Shown here: piece after piece, positions 51,047 to 59,008 of the stretch
How positions within the stretch are numbered: position 1 is the stretch's first letter
Layout: each line of letters starts with the position of its first letter
Assembly: GCA_964590645.1 (NCBI GenBank)
Contig: CAZPYJ010000017.1
Coordinates: 18,343-82,342, forward strand
Source of the DNA: JAGNHN01 sp964590645
Lineage (GTDB): Bacteria > Bacteroidota > Bacteroidia > Bacteroidales > JAGNHN01
Length of the DNA: 64,000 bases
Direction of reading: 5' to 3'
Position numbers and translations under genes: made by a program
Notes under the pieces: generated by a model
Told to the model about the DNA's origin: nothing
What the model saw: only the letters and a program-made list of their open reading frames with translations
Databases searched by the model: none

Positions 51047-53464
51047 TCACGGCTGCTGGCTTTTCACCGGCACATAACTCCCGTCCACATCCCCCCGGCA
51101 GATCACCTCAAGGTCTTCCTCCAGGTGCGCTGTCCCCATCTGAATGGGAATATTATCCGAGATCCAGTCGCTGCCCGGAAAAGCAGGAATGAGCTGCGAA
51201 AAGCGCTGCGCCGTCATCAGGGCATCCGTAGCATTCACCGCCCCGGAGACATTCACATCCGCCGCCTTCAGATAAGCCTGATCCAGCGTATCCATACGGA
51301 CAAAATGCCGCATAATGCGAAGGGCATCTGTAGCATTGGCCCCACCCCAGGGAGATAGCACCCGTGGTTCCAGGGTATAAGCACCCGGCAGCACACGGGG
51401 AAAAAAATAATAACCGCTGTCATTCACCATCGCCTGCAAAGGTGCAGAAGCCGAATCGGGTTGCAGTATAATCCTGGCCGCAGGAACCGGGGCCCCGTTG
51501 ACATAGCGAAGCTGTCCGCCCAGGCTGCCACAAGAAACACCATCAATATCTGCATCGCCAAAAGAAACCGGAAAGGCCTGGCCACCGGCATCATAATAGC
51601 GATTCATCCACGGACGGGAAGTGTTCCAGTGAAAGGAGTGCGTTCCCGTGTCCAGCACCAGCCTCAGCACAGCCAGCGTATCAGTGCCAATATGAATATC
51701 CATCGTAGGCGTATTCCACTGCAACCAGATATTCTGTCCGCTGAGATACACCTGCACATTGGCAGCATCCAGGGCCGGGTGCAGCCGGGAATAGCCGAGG
51801 AAGCGCACAGAAGCGGTATCGATATTCAGGGTGAGCGAAGCATTGCGGACATAATACAGATTCTCTACCAGTATGGCTATCTCAGCAGTATCCGCACACA
51901 GCGGTTGGTTTTCAAGCCAGGTATGGATGCGGCTTGAATCCGGATACACCCGGATGAGACCCGTCAGGAAGAGGCTGTCGTGCCCATACACATTATTTAC
52001 AAACAAGCGCACATCGTAGGCACCCGGTTGGGCATAATAAATGGCAGGGGGTTGACTTCCGCTCCAGGTGGAAGGCTGTCCTCCTGGAAACTCCCACTGC
52101 CATTGGTCGGGATTGCCATAGCTCACATCCCAGAAAAAAACGCTGTCGCCTTCGCTGATGCCAGTGGCCGACTGTGTGAAGCCTGCTTCAGGCGGATAGG
52201 CCGTGGGATACATTCCATCGAGTGTGATCTGGCCGGTATTGAGCGGATCGAGCCATTCTTTCAGGCGGGTGGCCGGGGTGCTCAGGTATTGTTGCCACGA
52301 GAGGGAAAGCTTTCCGAAATAATCAGGCTGTGTGGGTTGTGCACAGGAAGAACTGCCATAGCTCCAGACCCCGATCACCCGCCCGGCTTCATCGAGCAGG
52401 GGGGCACCCTGAGTACCGTTTGCGGTGACCGCGTGACCGGAAGCGCTTGCCGACCAATGTACCTTCCAGTGCGATTCGACCAGCCCTCCAAAAAAGGTGC
52501 TGCTCACCGCGCCGGTGTATGATGTCGCAATCTGTTTGAAGAAACCTCCCCGGTGATGGATGCTCACCACGCTATCCGGCGCCAGGCCGCTGCGGTCGTA
52601 ACCCAATAGATAAGGTTGGTAAGACTGCGGGATCATTTGCTTGAGCCGGACAAGGTAAAAATCCGAATACAGATTGCAGCTGATGCCGCCCCGTGCGATG
52701 AATGTGGCTCCGGTAAGGCTGTGCTCCGGGGGTGAGGTCCAGGAAGTGTCGCAACCCGCCAGTTCGTAGCCGAAGAAAAAGATCCACTGGTTCAGGTCGG
52801 CGGCCGTGGCACCATTGGCACAATCATCGGAGGTGAGCAGATAAGGCGCATTGTCGAGGGCCGTATTGTTCATCAGGGCACCGCTGGCCAACAGCAGGCT
52901 GCTCCCTTTCTTTAAGAGAATCTTTACCACGCCATTCTTGACATCCTGCCAGGCATCTCCCTCCGGGCTGCAGTTGACATTGATCTTACAGGGCAGGGCA
53001 CTTTCTGCGCCTCCTCCCGTCTGCATTTTGTTTTTCCAGGCATCTACCGGAATCCGGCCGACACCTTCCAGTATTATTGCGGGCAGGTCCCGTGTCAGGG
53101 GATCAGTTTTATAAAAAAGTCGAATCCGGGCTGCCTCAAAGGGCCCAGCAGCAGTAGCACCACCCTCCAGGGTTTCCCCGGCAGCATAATGCCGCAGCAC
53201 CATCCCATCTTCATCAAGTACAAAAAGCGTATCCCTTCCGGGAATGCGCAAAGAGGAGAAATACAGTACCGTCCAGTGGTTTTCCAAACCAGGGATCTCT
53301 TTGAGCATAGCGGAAGAACGCGAGGCCGGGGAAAGCAGCGATTCAGTAAGCACTACCTCTCCCACCACATTTCCACCGGAAGCCGCTTCACTGACGAGAG
53401 CCTGGCCTGACATCTTTTGAAATGACATCAGGAGGGACAGCAGAAGGATGAGAGGAATTCGCAT
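51047..53464 (-). CDS. Secreted pseudo-serine protease with PKD, cohesin-like and dockerin-like modules
   Basis: An 805-residue protein with a signal peptide (1-20). Residues about 155-415 match lysyl-endopeptidase-type serine proteases (CKINVNC, LLASGALMNNTA, AADLNQWIFFF, LDPLNTGQITLDG). The catalytic His position is Asp214 (LTSDDC instead of LTADHC) and the nucleophile Ser position is Gln352 (GTQGAP instead of GSSGSP); only Asp268 (SDFYLV) remains. Then follow a PKD domain (about 424-508), a cohesin-like domain (about 520-640), a carboxypeptidase-regulatory-like fold (about 645-705) and two dockerin-like stretches (GGANATDAL, DVNVSGAVNATDAL). No T9SS sorting domain is evident at its end (GDVDGSYVPVKSQQP). 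Proteolysis is therefore unlikely; binding is more plausible. Confidence 0.82.
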   Translation of the reverse strand: MRIPLILLLSLLMSFQKMSGQALVSEAASGGNVVGEVVLTESLLSPASRSSAMLKEIPGLENHWTVLYFSSLRIPGRDTLFVLDEDGMVLRHYAAGETLEGGATAAGPFEAARIRLFYKTDPLTRDLPAIILEGVGRIPVDAWKNKMQTGGGAESALPCKINVNCSPEGDAWQDVKNGVVKILLKKGSSLLLASGALMNNTALDNAPYLLTSDDCANGATAADLNQWIFFFGYELAGCDTSWTSPPEHSLTGATFIARGGISCNLYSDFYLVRLKQMIPQSYQPYLLGYDRSGLAPDSVVSIHHRGGFFKQIATSYTGAVSSTFFGGLVESHWKVHWSASASGHAVTANGTQGAPLLDEAGRVIGVWSYGSSSCAQPTQPDYFGKLSLSWQQYLSTPATRLKEWLDPLNTGQITLDGMYPTAYPPEAGFTQSATGISEGDSVFFWDVSYGNPDQWQWEFPGGQPSTWSGSQPPAIYYAQPGAYDVRLFVNNVYGHDSLFLTGLIRVYPDSSRIHTWLENQPLCADTAEIAILVENLYYVRNASLTLNIDTASVRFLGYSRLHPALDAANVQVYLSGQNIWLQWNTPTMDIHIGTDTLAVLRLVLDTGTHSFHWNTSRPWMNRYYDAGGQAFPVSFGDADIDGVSCGSLGGQLRYVNGAPVPAARIILQPDSASAPLQAMVNDSGYYFFPRVLPGAYTLEPRVLSPWGGANATDALRIMRHFVRMDTLDQAYLKAADVNVSGAVNATDALMTAQRFSQLIPAFPGSDWISDNIPIQMGTAHLEEDLEVICRGDVDGSYVPVKSQQP

Positions 53465-53468
53465 AAGG

Positions 53469-53476
53469 CAAAGGTA
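53469..53476 (-). promoter_or_regulatory. Putative -7 box for the pseudoprotease gene, leaderless spacing
   Basis: Minus-strand TACCTTTG, a full TAnnTTTG match, separated from the ATG at 53464 by 4 bases, the same spacing as for the DUF4143 ATPase. Confidence 0.4.
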
Positions 53477-53644
53477 ATGAAGCCTTAAACAAGTCTTGTT
53501 AATACTTTGTTAAGGCAATCAGGCATTTTTCTGCTGCCGCGACAAATTGTCACGCAAAGGGAAGGATGGTGACAGAATAAGCCAGATTGTTTCCTGAACC
53601 CCGCCTGGCACATAATATGTAAAGCTGCGGAAAATATCTTGAAG

Positions 53645-54211
53645 ATGAAATTCCATACCATATCCTCCCACGCAGAAATGCTGCAGCAGCTGGAAGGCAA
53701 AGAATGGGGCTGGGTGCTTCTCTATAAAGAAGGCAGCGACAAAAGCTTCTGCGCTTTAGACAATATCCGCGAGGGCGGGAAGGAAGACCTGGAGATAATG
53801 ACGGCAGATGTGAGCCGTGTGCGCGACATCCATCCTGTGTACAATATCACCTCTGCTCCTTCCCTCCTGGTTTTCCGCGAAGGCAAGCTGATCAATGTGG
53901 TGAAAGGCTGCCACGATAAAAACTACTTCAGTGCGGTATTTAACCACCTGGTGAGTACAGCCGGGGATGGCACCGCCCAGAAAAGCGTGACCGTTTATAC
54001 CACACCTTCCTGTACCTGGTGTACCACTTTGAAGAATCACCTGCGTCAGAAAGGGGTTCATTTCAGTGAGGTGGATATTTCCAGAGATCCGAAGCTGGCC
54101 GAAGAGCTGGTGAGGGAAACCGGGCAGCAGGGCGTTCCCCAGAGCAAGATCGGCGGAGAATGGGTGGTTGGATTTGACAAGAACAAGATCAACAACTTAC
54201 TGGGTATCTAA
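53645..54211 (+). CDS. Thioredoxin-like/glutaredoxin fusion protein
   Basis: A 188-residue cytoplasmic protein. The N-terminal thioredoxin-like half (about 1-105) keeps the fold (LLYKEGSDKSFCALDN, YNITSAPSLLVFREGKL, with the cis-Pro) but has one Cys and no CxxC. The C-terminal half is a glutaredoxin (about 112-188) with active site TPSCTWCTTLKNHL and the GVPQSKIGGEWVVGF region. It likely reduces disulfides or senses redox state. The ATG at 53645 is used; a TTG two codons earlier is possible. groES follows 28 bases downstream. Confidence 0.85.
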   Translation: MKFHTISSHAEMLQQLEGKEWGWVLLYKEGSDKSFCALDNIREGGKEDLEIMTADVSRVRDIHPVYNITSAPSLLVFREGKLINVVKGCHDKNYFSAVFNHLVSTAGDGTAQKSVTVYTTPSCTWCTTLKNHLRQKGVHFSEVDISRDPKLAEELVRETGQQGVPQSKIGGEWVVGFDKNKINNLLGI

Positions 54212-54239
54212 TAATCCATAACATCAAAAAAATACGACT

Positions 54240-54527
54240 ATGAAAGAAATGCTTCCCATCAACCAAAACGTCCTCCTGGATCTGACCACAGCTTCAGGAG
54301 AGCAAAAGACTGCCGGTGGCATCATCATTCCCGACACGGCAAAAGAAAAACCACACTTGGCCAAGGTGGTATCAATGAGCAATATCGAAAATCCGGAGAT
54401 TGCGGTTGGAGATATGGTTCTTTTTAAGAAATTTGCAGGCACAGAAGTGGAATTTGAGGGTAAGAAATATCTGCTCATTCCTTATGCCGACTTACTGGCC
54501 AAGGTGGTAGAAACCGACGAGATTTAA
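54240..54527 (+). CDS. groES: Co-chaperonin GroES (orphan copy)
   Basis: A 95-residue GroES-fold protein, normally the lid of GroEL. It has LPINQNVLLDLT at the start, the mobile loop SGEQKTAGGIIIPDTAKEKP and the GDMVLFKKFAGTEVEFEGKKYLLI strand region. The mobile loop hydrophobic tripeptide is III, suited to GroEL binding. No groEL follows; instead two hairpins with a T-run end the transcript, so this is a solitary groES. It may be the only copy or a paralogue of a groESL operon elsewhere. Confidence 0.88.
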   Translation: MKEMLPINQNVLLDLTTASGEQKTAGGIIIPDTAKEKPHLAKVVSMSNIENPEIAVGDMVLFKKFAGTEVEFEGKKYLLIPYADLLAKVVETDEI

Positions 54528-54542
54528 GATACCCGTTTTTTT

Positions 54543-54599
54543 AAAGCCCTGCTTTGGAGGAGGAAAGGGCTTTGGGGTCGCCTGATGGCGGCCCTTTTT
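54543..54599 (+). terminator. Double hairpin terminator after groES
   Basis: A first stem AAAGCCCT/AGGGCTTT (54543-54573) is followed by a second, GGGTCGCC-TGAT-GGCGGCCC (54575-54594, with one T-G pair), and TTTTTCTTTT. The second is a standard intrinsic terminator. Confidence 0.85.
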
Positions 54600-54610
54600 C
54601 TTTTATATCC

Positions 54611-54618
54611 TACTTTTG
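54611..54618 (+). promoter_or_regulatory. Putative -7 box for the S37-type peptidase gene
   Basis: TACTTTTG, a full match, 18 bases before the ATG at 54637 and just past the groES terminator. It overlaps the earlier TTG start and so favours 54637. Confidence 0.45.
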
Positions 54619-54636
54619 CGGGGATCAGAAAAGAAA

Positions 54637-55917
54637 ATGAAACAAAGCACCCTCTTTCTCTTAGGCTGGCTGCTCCTGCTTGCCACCCTGCAAGGCCAGT
54701 CGCTGGAAAGCTGCCTCGCTTCCCGCCAGGATATCCGCCTTGAAAAACTATCCTCCTCCGCCCGTTGGCCGGAACGCTATCTGCTGTATTTCTCTCAGCC
54801 TTTGGATACTGAAGACCCCGCCCTTGGCACCTATCCGCAAAGGGTAATGGTTTACATCAGTAGCCCGGAAAAGCCTGTCGTTTTCGTGACCGAAGGTTAT
54901 GCCGCTGATTATGCCTTGCGACCACAGTATGCCCACGAACTCTCCGACTTGTTGGATGCCAACCAGGTGGTGGTAGAACACCGCTTCTTTGCCCCCTCCG
55001 TGCCGGAAGGGGATACGATCCCCTGGCAATTTCTGACGGCAGAAAACGCAGCCGCCGATCATCACCGCATCATCACCGCCTTGAAGAGCTGCTTCCAGGG
55101 GAAATGGATCAGCACCGGCATCAGCAAAGGGGGGCAGGCCACAATGTTTCACCGCGCCCTGTATCCGGATGATGTGGATGCTTCCCTGACCTATGTGGCC
55201 CCCCTGAATTTCTCGGTGGAAGACCTGCGGGTATATGATTTTCTGGATCAGGTGGGGGAAGAAGAATGCCGCAATAAAGTACGCCGTTTTCAGGAGATGA
55301 TGCTGCGCAACAAGCCCTTGCTCCTTCCCCATTTTGAAAAGGTGGCACAGGGAAAAAAACTGGAATACACAATGGGAATGGAGGCAGCCTATGAGCTCAT
55401 CGTGCTGGAATATGCTTTTGCTTTCTGGCAGTGGGGCAACTGGCCCTGCGAGGCCATTCCCACCGATACCTCCCAGCCCCGTCAGCTCATCCGTCACCTG
55501 GATGACATTGCAGGCCTCGACTGGGTGGCGAAATCCTTTGTGGAAAACCACCCATTCTTCTACCAGGCCCTGACCCAGATCGGGATGTATGGCTATCGCC
55601 TGGAAGACTTCGGGGCGCTGATCACCGCCCTGGACAAAGGCACCTTCCATTTTGCCTGTCCCCCTGGCATCCGATGCCACTTTGACCCCAGCCTGATGCA
55701 GGAGGTGGATTCTTTTCTCCGCCACCGTGCCGAACGCTTTATGCTGCTTTACGGTGAATGGGATCCCTGGTCGGCTACGGCAGTGCAATGGTCGGGCAAC
55801 CCGGGGCTCAAGGTGCTATACAAACCCCGCGGTTCACATCAAACCCGCCTGAGACACCTCCCGGAGCAGGAACTGAAAGAAGTCCTGGATACCTTGAAAA
55901 GCTGGCTGGAGGAATAA
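54637..55917 (+). CDS. S37-type secreted serine peptidase
   Basis: A 426-residue exported alpha/beta-hydrolase peptidase. It has a signal peptide (about 1-20, ending LQGQ), the strand/turn VVFVTEGYAADYALRP, VVEHRFFAPS, and the nucleophile elbow STGISKGGQATMFHRALYP with Ser163. The C-terminal part has the LLYGEWDPWSA Asp region and GSHQTRL His region of the triad. These fit family S37 (PS-10 tripeptidyl aminopeptidase-like), with S28 a related alternative. No T9SS domain is seen, so it is probably periplasmic. Confidence 0.85.
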   Translation: MKQSTLFLLGWLLLLATLQGQSLESCLASRQDIRLEKLSSSARWPERYLLYFSQPLDTEDPALGTYPQRVMVYISSPEKPVVFVTEGYAADYALRPQYAHELSDLLDANQVVVEHRFFAPSVPEGDTIPWQFLTAENAAADHHRIITALKSCFQGKWISTGISKGGQATMFHRALYPDDVDASLTYVAPLNFSVEDLRVYDFLDQVGEEECRNKVRRFQEMMLRNKPLLLPHFEKVAQGKKLEYTMGMEAAYELIVLEYAFAFWQWGNWPCEAIPTDTSQPRQLIRHLDDIAGLDWVAKSFVENHPFFYQALTQIGMYGYRLEDFGALITALDKGTFHFACPPGIRCHFDPSLMQEVDSFLRHRAERFMLLYGEWDPWSATAVQWSGNPGLKVLYKPRGSHQTRLRHLPEQELKEVLDTLKSWLEE

Positions 55918-55944
55918 GCGGAGATTTGTGAGATAATCTGAAAC

Positions 55945-58884
55945 TTATTCTCTAAGGATAATGAATTTTCCGCTCAGGTGCGTATTGTTACCGATGCGCA
56001 AATGGGAATAGTATATCCCTGTCCGAAGGAAAGGAAATGAGAAGTGTTTCTTCTTGCTCCATAGCAGCAATTGTTCACTGTAAACCACGGCACCAACAGA
56101 ATTCATTACTAAAAGCGTGACTTCCTGTCCAGCCGCAACATCTCCTTCCAGCCAGAATCCTTCACGGCCATCCGCAACTAGCTGCCAGGAATTTGCGGGC
56201 AGCCTATTTGGAATGGATGTGAGCAGTGCATCAGCAATATTGGAAAGCACCTGCTGCAAAACTCCCTGACCGCCTGGATCACAAGGCACATCCAGCACTT
56301 CCAGATAATATTGCAAATCCCCTTGTGGTACACCCGCATCGATATACTGGTGTTGCGTACCGGGAATACTATCCATTAAGATGAATGCACCTGAGTCGAT
56401 GCTGCGATAGAGGAAAAAGTTGTTCGATGCATAATTGCCGATAGAATTCCACTCCAGATACACTTTCTGATCGAGGGAAAGTCCGGCAGAAAGATGAATA
56501 CTGGGCATTCCTGAGGAATACGAAGAGCTATTATTACAGGAATCTACTACCTGTAATTGATAGAGATAAGATCCTGAAAGCGGGTTGTGAATAAGGTCTG
56601 TAAAAGAACCTGCCTGTGAAAAAGAAACCTGACCGAGCTGTTGCCACTGCTGTGGATTGTTCTCACTTGCCGCGCGGATGTGGTAGGCCTTGATGTATGC
56701 TTCATTGGTAGGTTCCCAGAGGATGAGGTTTTGGCCATTCTGGTTATCGGTGGTCACAGCGCATATCTCTTCATTTTCATAGGGTTCCACCAGTTGGATA
56801 AGAAAAGTGGCTGAACTGCTGCATTGATGCTCATCCGTGACAGTCAGGGTAATTGGGGTGGACTGAGTAAGGGGGGGGAGATAAATTTGCGGTAATCCCA
56901 TTCCATTGCTCCATTGATAGGAAACCCCGCCTGTGGCTGTCAGCACCACTGTCTGGCCCGGACAGGCATAGCTTGTGCCAATCAGCCCCGGGATGGGTGC
57001 CGGCCGGACATAGATATCTCTTTTCTGTACATTTATCCCACAATCATTCTTCTGAAACACATAGAAGGTTTGAAGGCCCGATGTTGGAAATGTAAGTTTG
57101 AAAGCGCTGTCAGCTATCGACAGCACGCTGGCCTGACCGGGATCAACATAAAAACTATCAGATCCCGTCCGGTATGGTTTAATAATCATAGTGAATGGCT
57201 CATCGGCACAGACTGTATCAGGATGCTCAACAGCCATTGTTGGCAAAGCAAACACCTCCTCTTCCAATAAATGACTCCCCACACTGAAGCGGGCCATCAA
57301 GCGATAGTACTGTGGGTGTGAACTGCCCACAGGAATATTCGTTGTGTAGCTGGTAGTCAGGGGGCTGGTAATGGAATCGATTAAATTCAGCGGCCCGGTA
57401 AGACTGTCGGCTCTGTATAGATAATAGGACTGAAAGAACCCAAGTGAGTCATAGAGTGTATCCCAACTTAAAGTGACCAACCCATTGCTGTCGAGGTTAA
57501 TGCAATGCTGCTCAGGGATCTGAAAGGGTTTTTGCGCTGAAAGTGCAATTCTCAGCGTAATTTTTTGCACTCCTGGCAAGGGACAAACATCATCCTGAAC
57601 CCGGAAAGTAAAATCACGGTGCGTTTCCTCCAGCCATACCGGACCCGGATAGCTAAGGAAGTGGTCGTAGGTTACCCGCCAATACAAAGTGGTAAAAACA
57701 GAAGTCGTATCTGCCAGCGGAACAGGGGGGGTAAGGATGGCACAAGGCGGATTAGGGCAGCCACTGGTTTCTGATTGAAACTGATCTCCAAATTGTATCC
57801 CCTTGGCTTCTATTGTCAGGGTTTGTTTATCTCCGTTCAGAAGGGTTTGAGGGATAGTGTCGAAAGCATCCAGCATAAAGAGCATCGTATCTCCCGGTGA
57901 AGCATTCAGGTGCAGAAAAGCCTGTCCGGAAGGGATGGCACCTCCGTTCACACTGATAGAAGGTGGCGTATTTGCGGCGCCACAGGGAAACATCAACATT
58001 AAATTCTCGCGATAAACCTCAGCGATCGGAATACCCTCACGGTATGAAGTGACCTTCTGCACCATAAAAAAGCCCCCTTGCGTATAGGAAGTCAGGGAAA
58101 TTTCTCCGGTTTGAGGATCCATCACCGCTGCTTGGTTATTAGGGTTATGAACTGGTCCGGGAAAAGGGGATGCATAAGAATACCCGCTAGCATAATTTGG
58201 ATTGCCTGGCACCAGAAGTGGAGCCCAGGAAAAGGATAAACTGTCGCTGTCTTTATCCTCAATATGCTGATAAAAACTGGTCGGGTATCCGTTACACAGG
58301 AAAGGCTCAGGTGGTTCTGCCGAGGCAGGGGAATGATCGTAACAAGGGAACAAACTCTGGTTCTTATATGGCAGCATTACCGCACGCAATTTGAAATCCG
58401 ATGCAGCACTTCCCTGAACATTATTACTTACAGCCCGGCAACAGGCTTCATAATAAAACATTATCCCATTAGCGGGGGGTACATAGGGAATGGGCACCCC
58501 ATTAGGATAGGCCGCATCAGAAGTATATACCCATTTCTCAATGGCGCCGGATAAAGGATATTGCTGTACCGCACTTGCACAAGTGATGTGGGGGAAAGCG
58601 GTATCCGGATTGCACCAGGGGGAAATATCGGTGATGCCTGAAATAGTATCAGGAAAGATGGTAAGTGTGGTGTTAGTGGGGTAGAAATTGGACTTCAATG
58701 TAAGGGTTGGCTGGGGGTAATCCGGGCCGCTACACTCACGGTATAATTCCACGATGAAGCGAAAGTTTCCATTGGGAAGACATTCCCAACGTATCTCCCC
58801 TCCTTTATAATGGGCAGCGGCAAGAGGGGCCGGCAAGAAACTCATCGTGAAACAGAAGAGGATCAGAAAGAACACTTTTTTCAT
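55945..58884 (-). CDS. Large T9SS surface protein, adhesin-like
   Basis: A 979-residue secreted protein. After a signal peptide (1-24) the N-terminal domain begins AHYKGGEIRWECLPNGNFRF, a start shared by many large Bacteroidota surface proteins. The middle has cysteine-rich and beta-sandwich regions, including fibronectin-type-III-like blocks (about 485-570 and 710-900) and a PKD/Ig-like segment (about 640-695). The C-terminus (about 900-979), ending SGKFIILRE, resembles a T9SS type A sorting domain. Adhesion or matrix function is plausible but not shown. No promoter box was found in the short upstream gap. Confidence 0.8.
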   Translation of the reverse strand: MKKVFFLILFCFTMSFLPAPLAAAHYKGGEIRWECLPNGNFRFIVELYRECSGPDYPQPTLTLKSNFYPTNTTLTIFPDTISGITDISPWCNPDTAFPHITCASAVQQYPLSGAIEKWVYTSDAAYPNGVPIPYVPPANGIMFYYEACCRAVSNNVQGSAASDFKLRAVMLPYKNQSLFPCYDHSPASAEPPEPFLCNGYPTSFYQHIEDKDSDSLSFSWAPLLVPGNPNYASGYSYASPFPGPVHNPNNQAAVMDPQTGEISLTSYTQGGFFMVQKVTSYREGIPIAEVYRENLMLMFPCGAANTPPSISVNGGAIPSGQAFLHLNASPGDTMLFMLDAFDTIPQTLLNGDKQTLTIEAKGIQFGDQFQSETSGCPNPPCAILTPPVPLADTTSVFTTLYWRVTYDHFLSYPGPVWLEETHRDFTFRVQDDVCPLPGVQKITLRIALSAQKPFQIPEQHCINLDSNGLVTLSWDTLYDSLGFFQSYYLYRADSLTGPLNLIDSITSPLTTSYTTNIPVGSSHPQYYRLMARFSVGSHLLEEEVFALPTMAVEHPDTVCADEPFTMIIKPYRTGSDSFYVDPGQASVLSIADSAFKLTFPTSGLQTFYVFQKNDCGINVQKRDIYVRPAPIPGLIGTSYACPGQTVVLTATGGVSYQWSNGMGLPQIYLPPLTQSTPITLTVTDEHQCSSSATFLIQLVEPYENEEICAVTTDNQNGQNLILWEPTNEAYIKAYHIRAASENNPQQWQQLGQVSFSQAGSFTDLIHNPLSGSYLYQLQVVDSCNNSSSYSSGMPSIHLSAGLSLDQKVYLEWNSIGNYASNNFFLYRSIDSGAFILMDSIPGTQHQYIDAGVPQGDLQYYLEVLDVPCDPGGQGVLQQVLSNIADALLTSIPNRLPANSWQLVADGREGFWLEGDVAAGQEVTLLVMNSVGAVVYSEQLLLWSKKKHFSFPFLRTGIYYSHLRIGNNTHLSGKFIILRE

Positions 58885-59008
58885 CTTGTATGGTATTGAT
58901 GGGTAAAAGGATGCGGAAACCGGTCACCAGGCATTGTTTATTGCTTCACAGACACAGATGTCCAGGACAGAGTTGTTTGCCGACAGCAAAATAATAGGGG
59001 TGCCCCGC

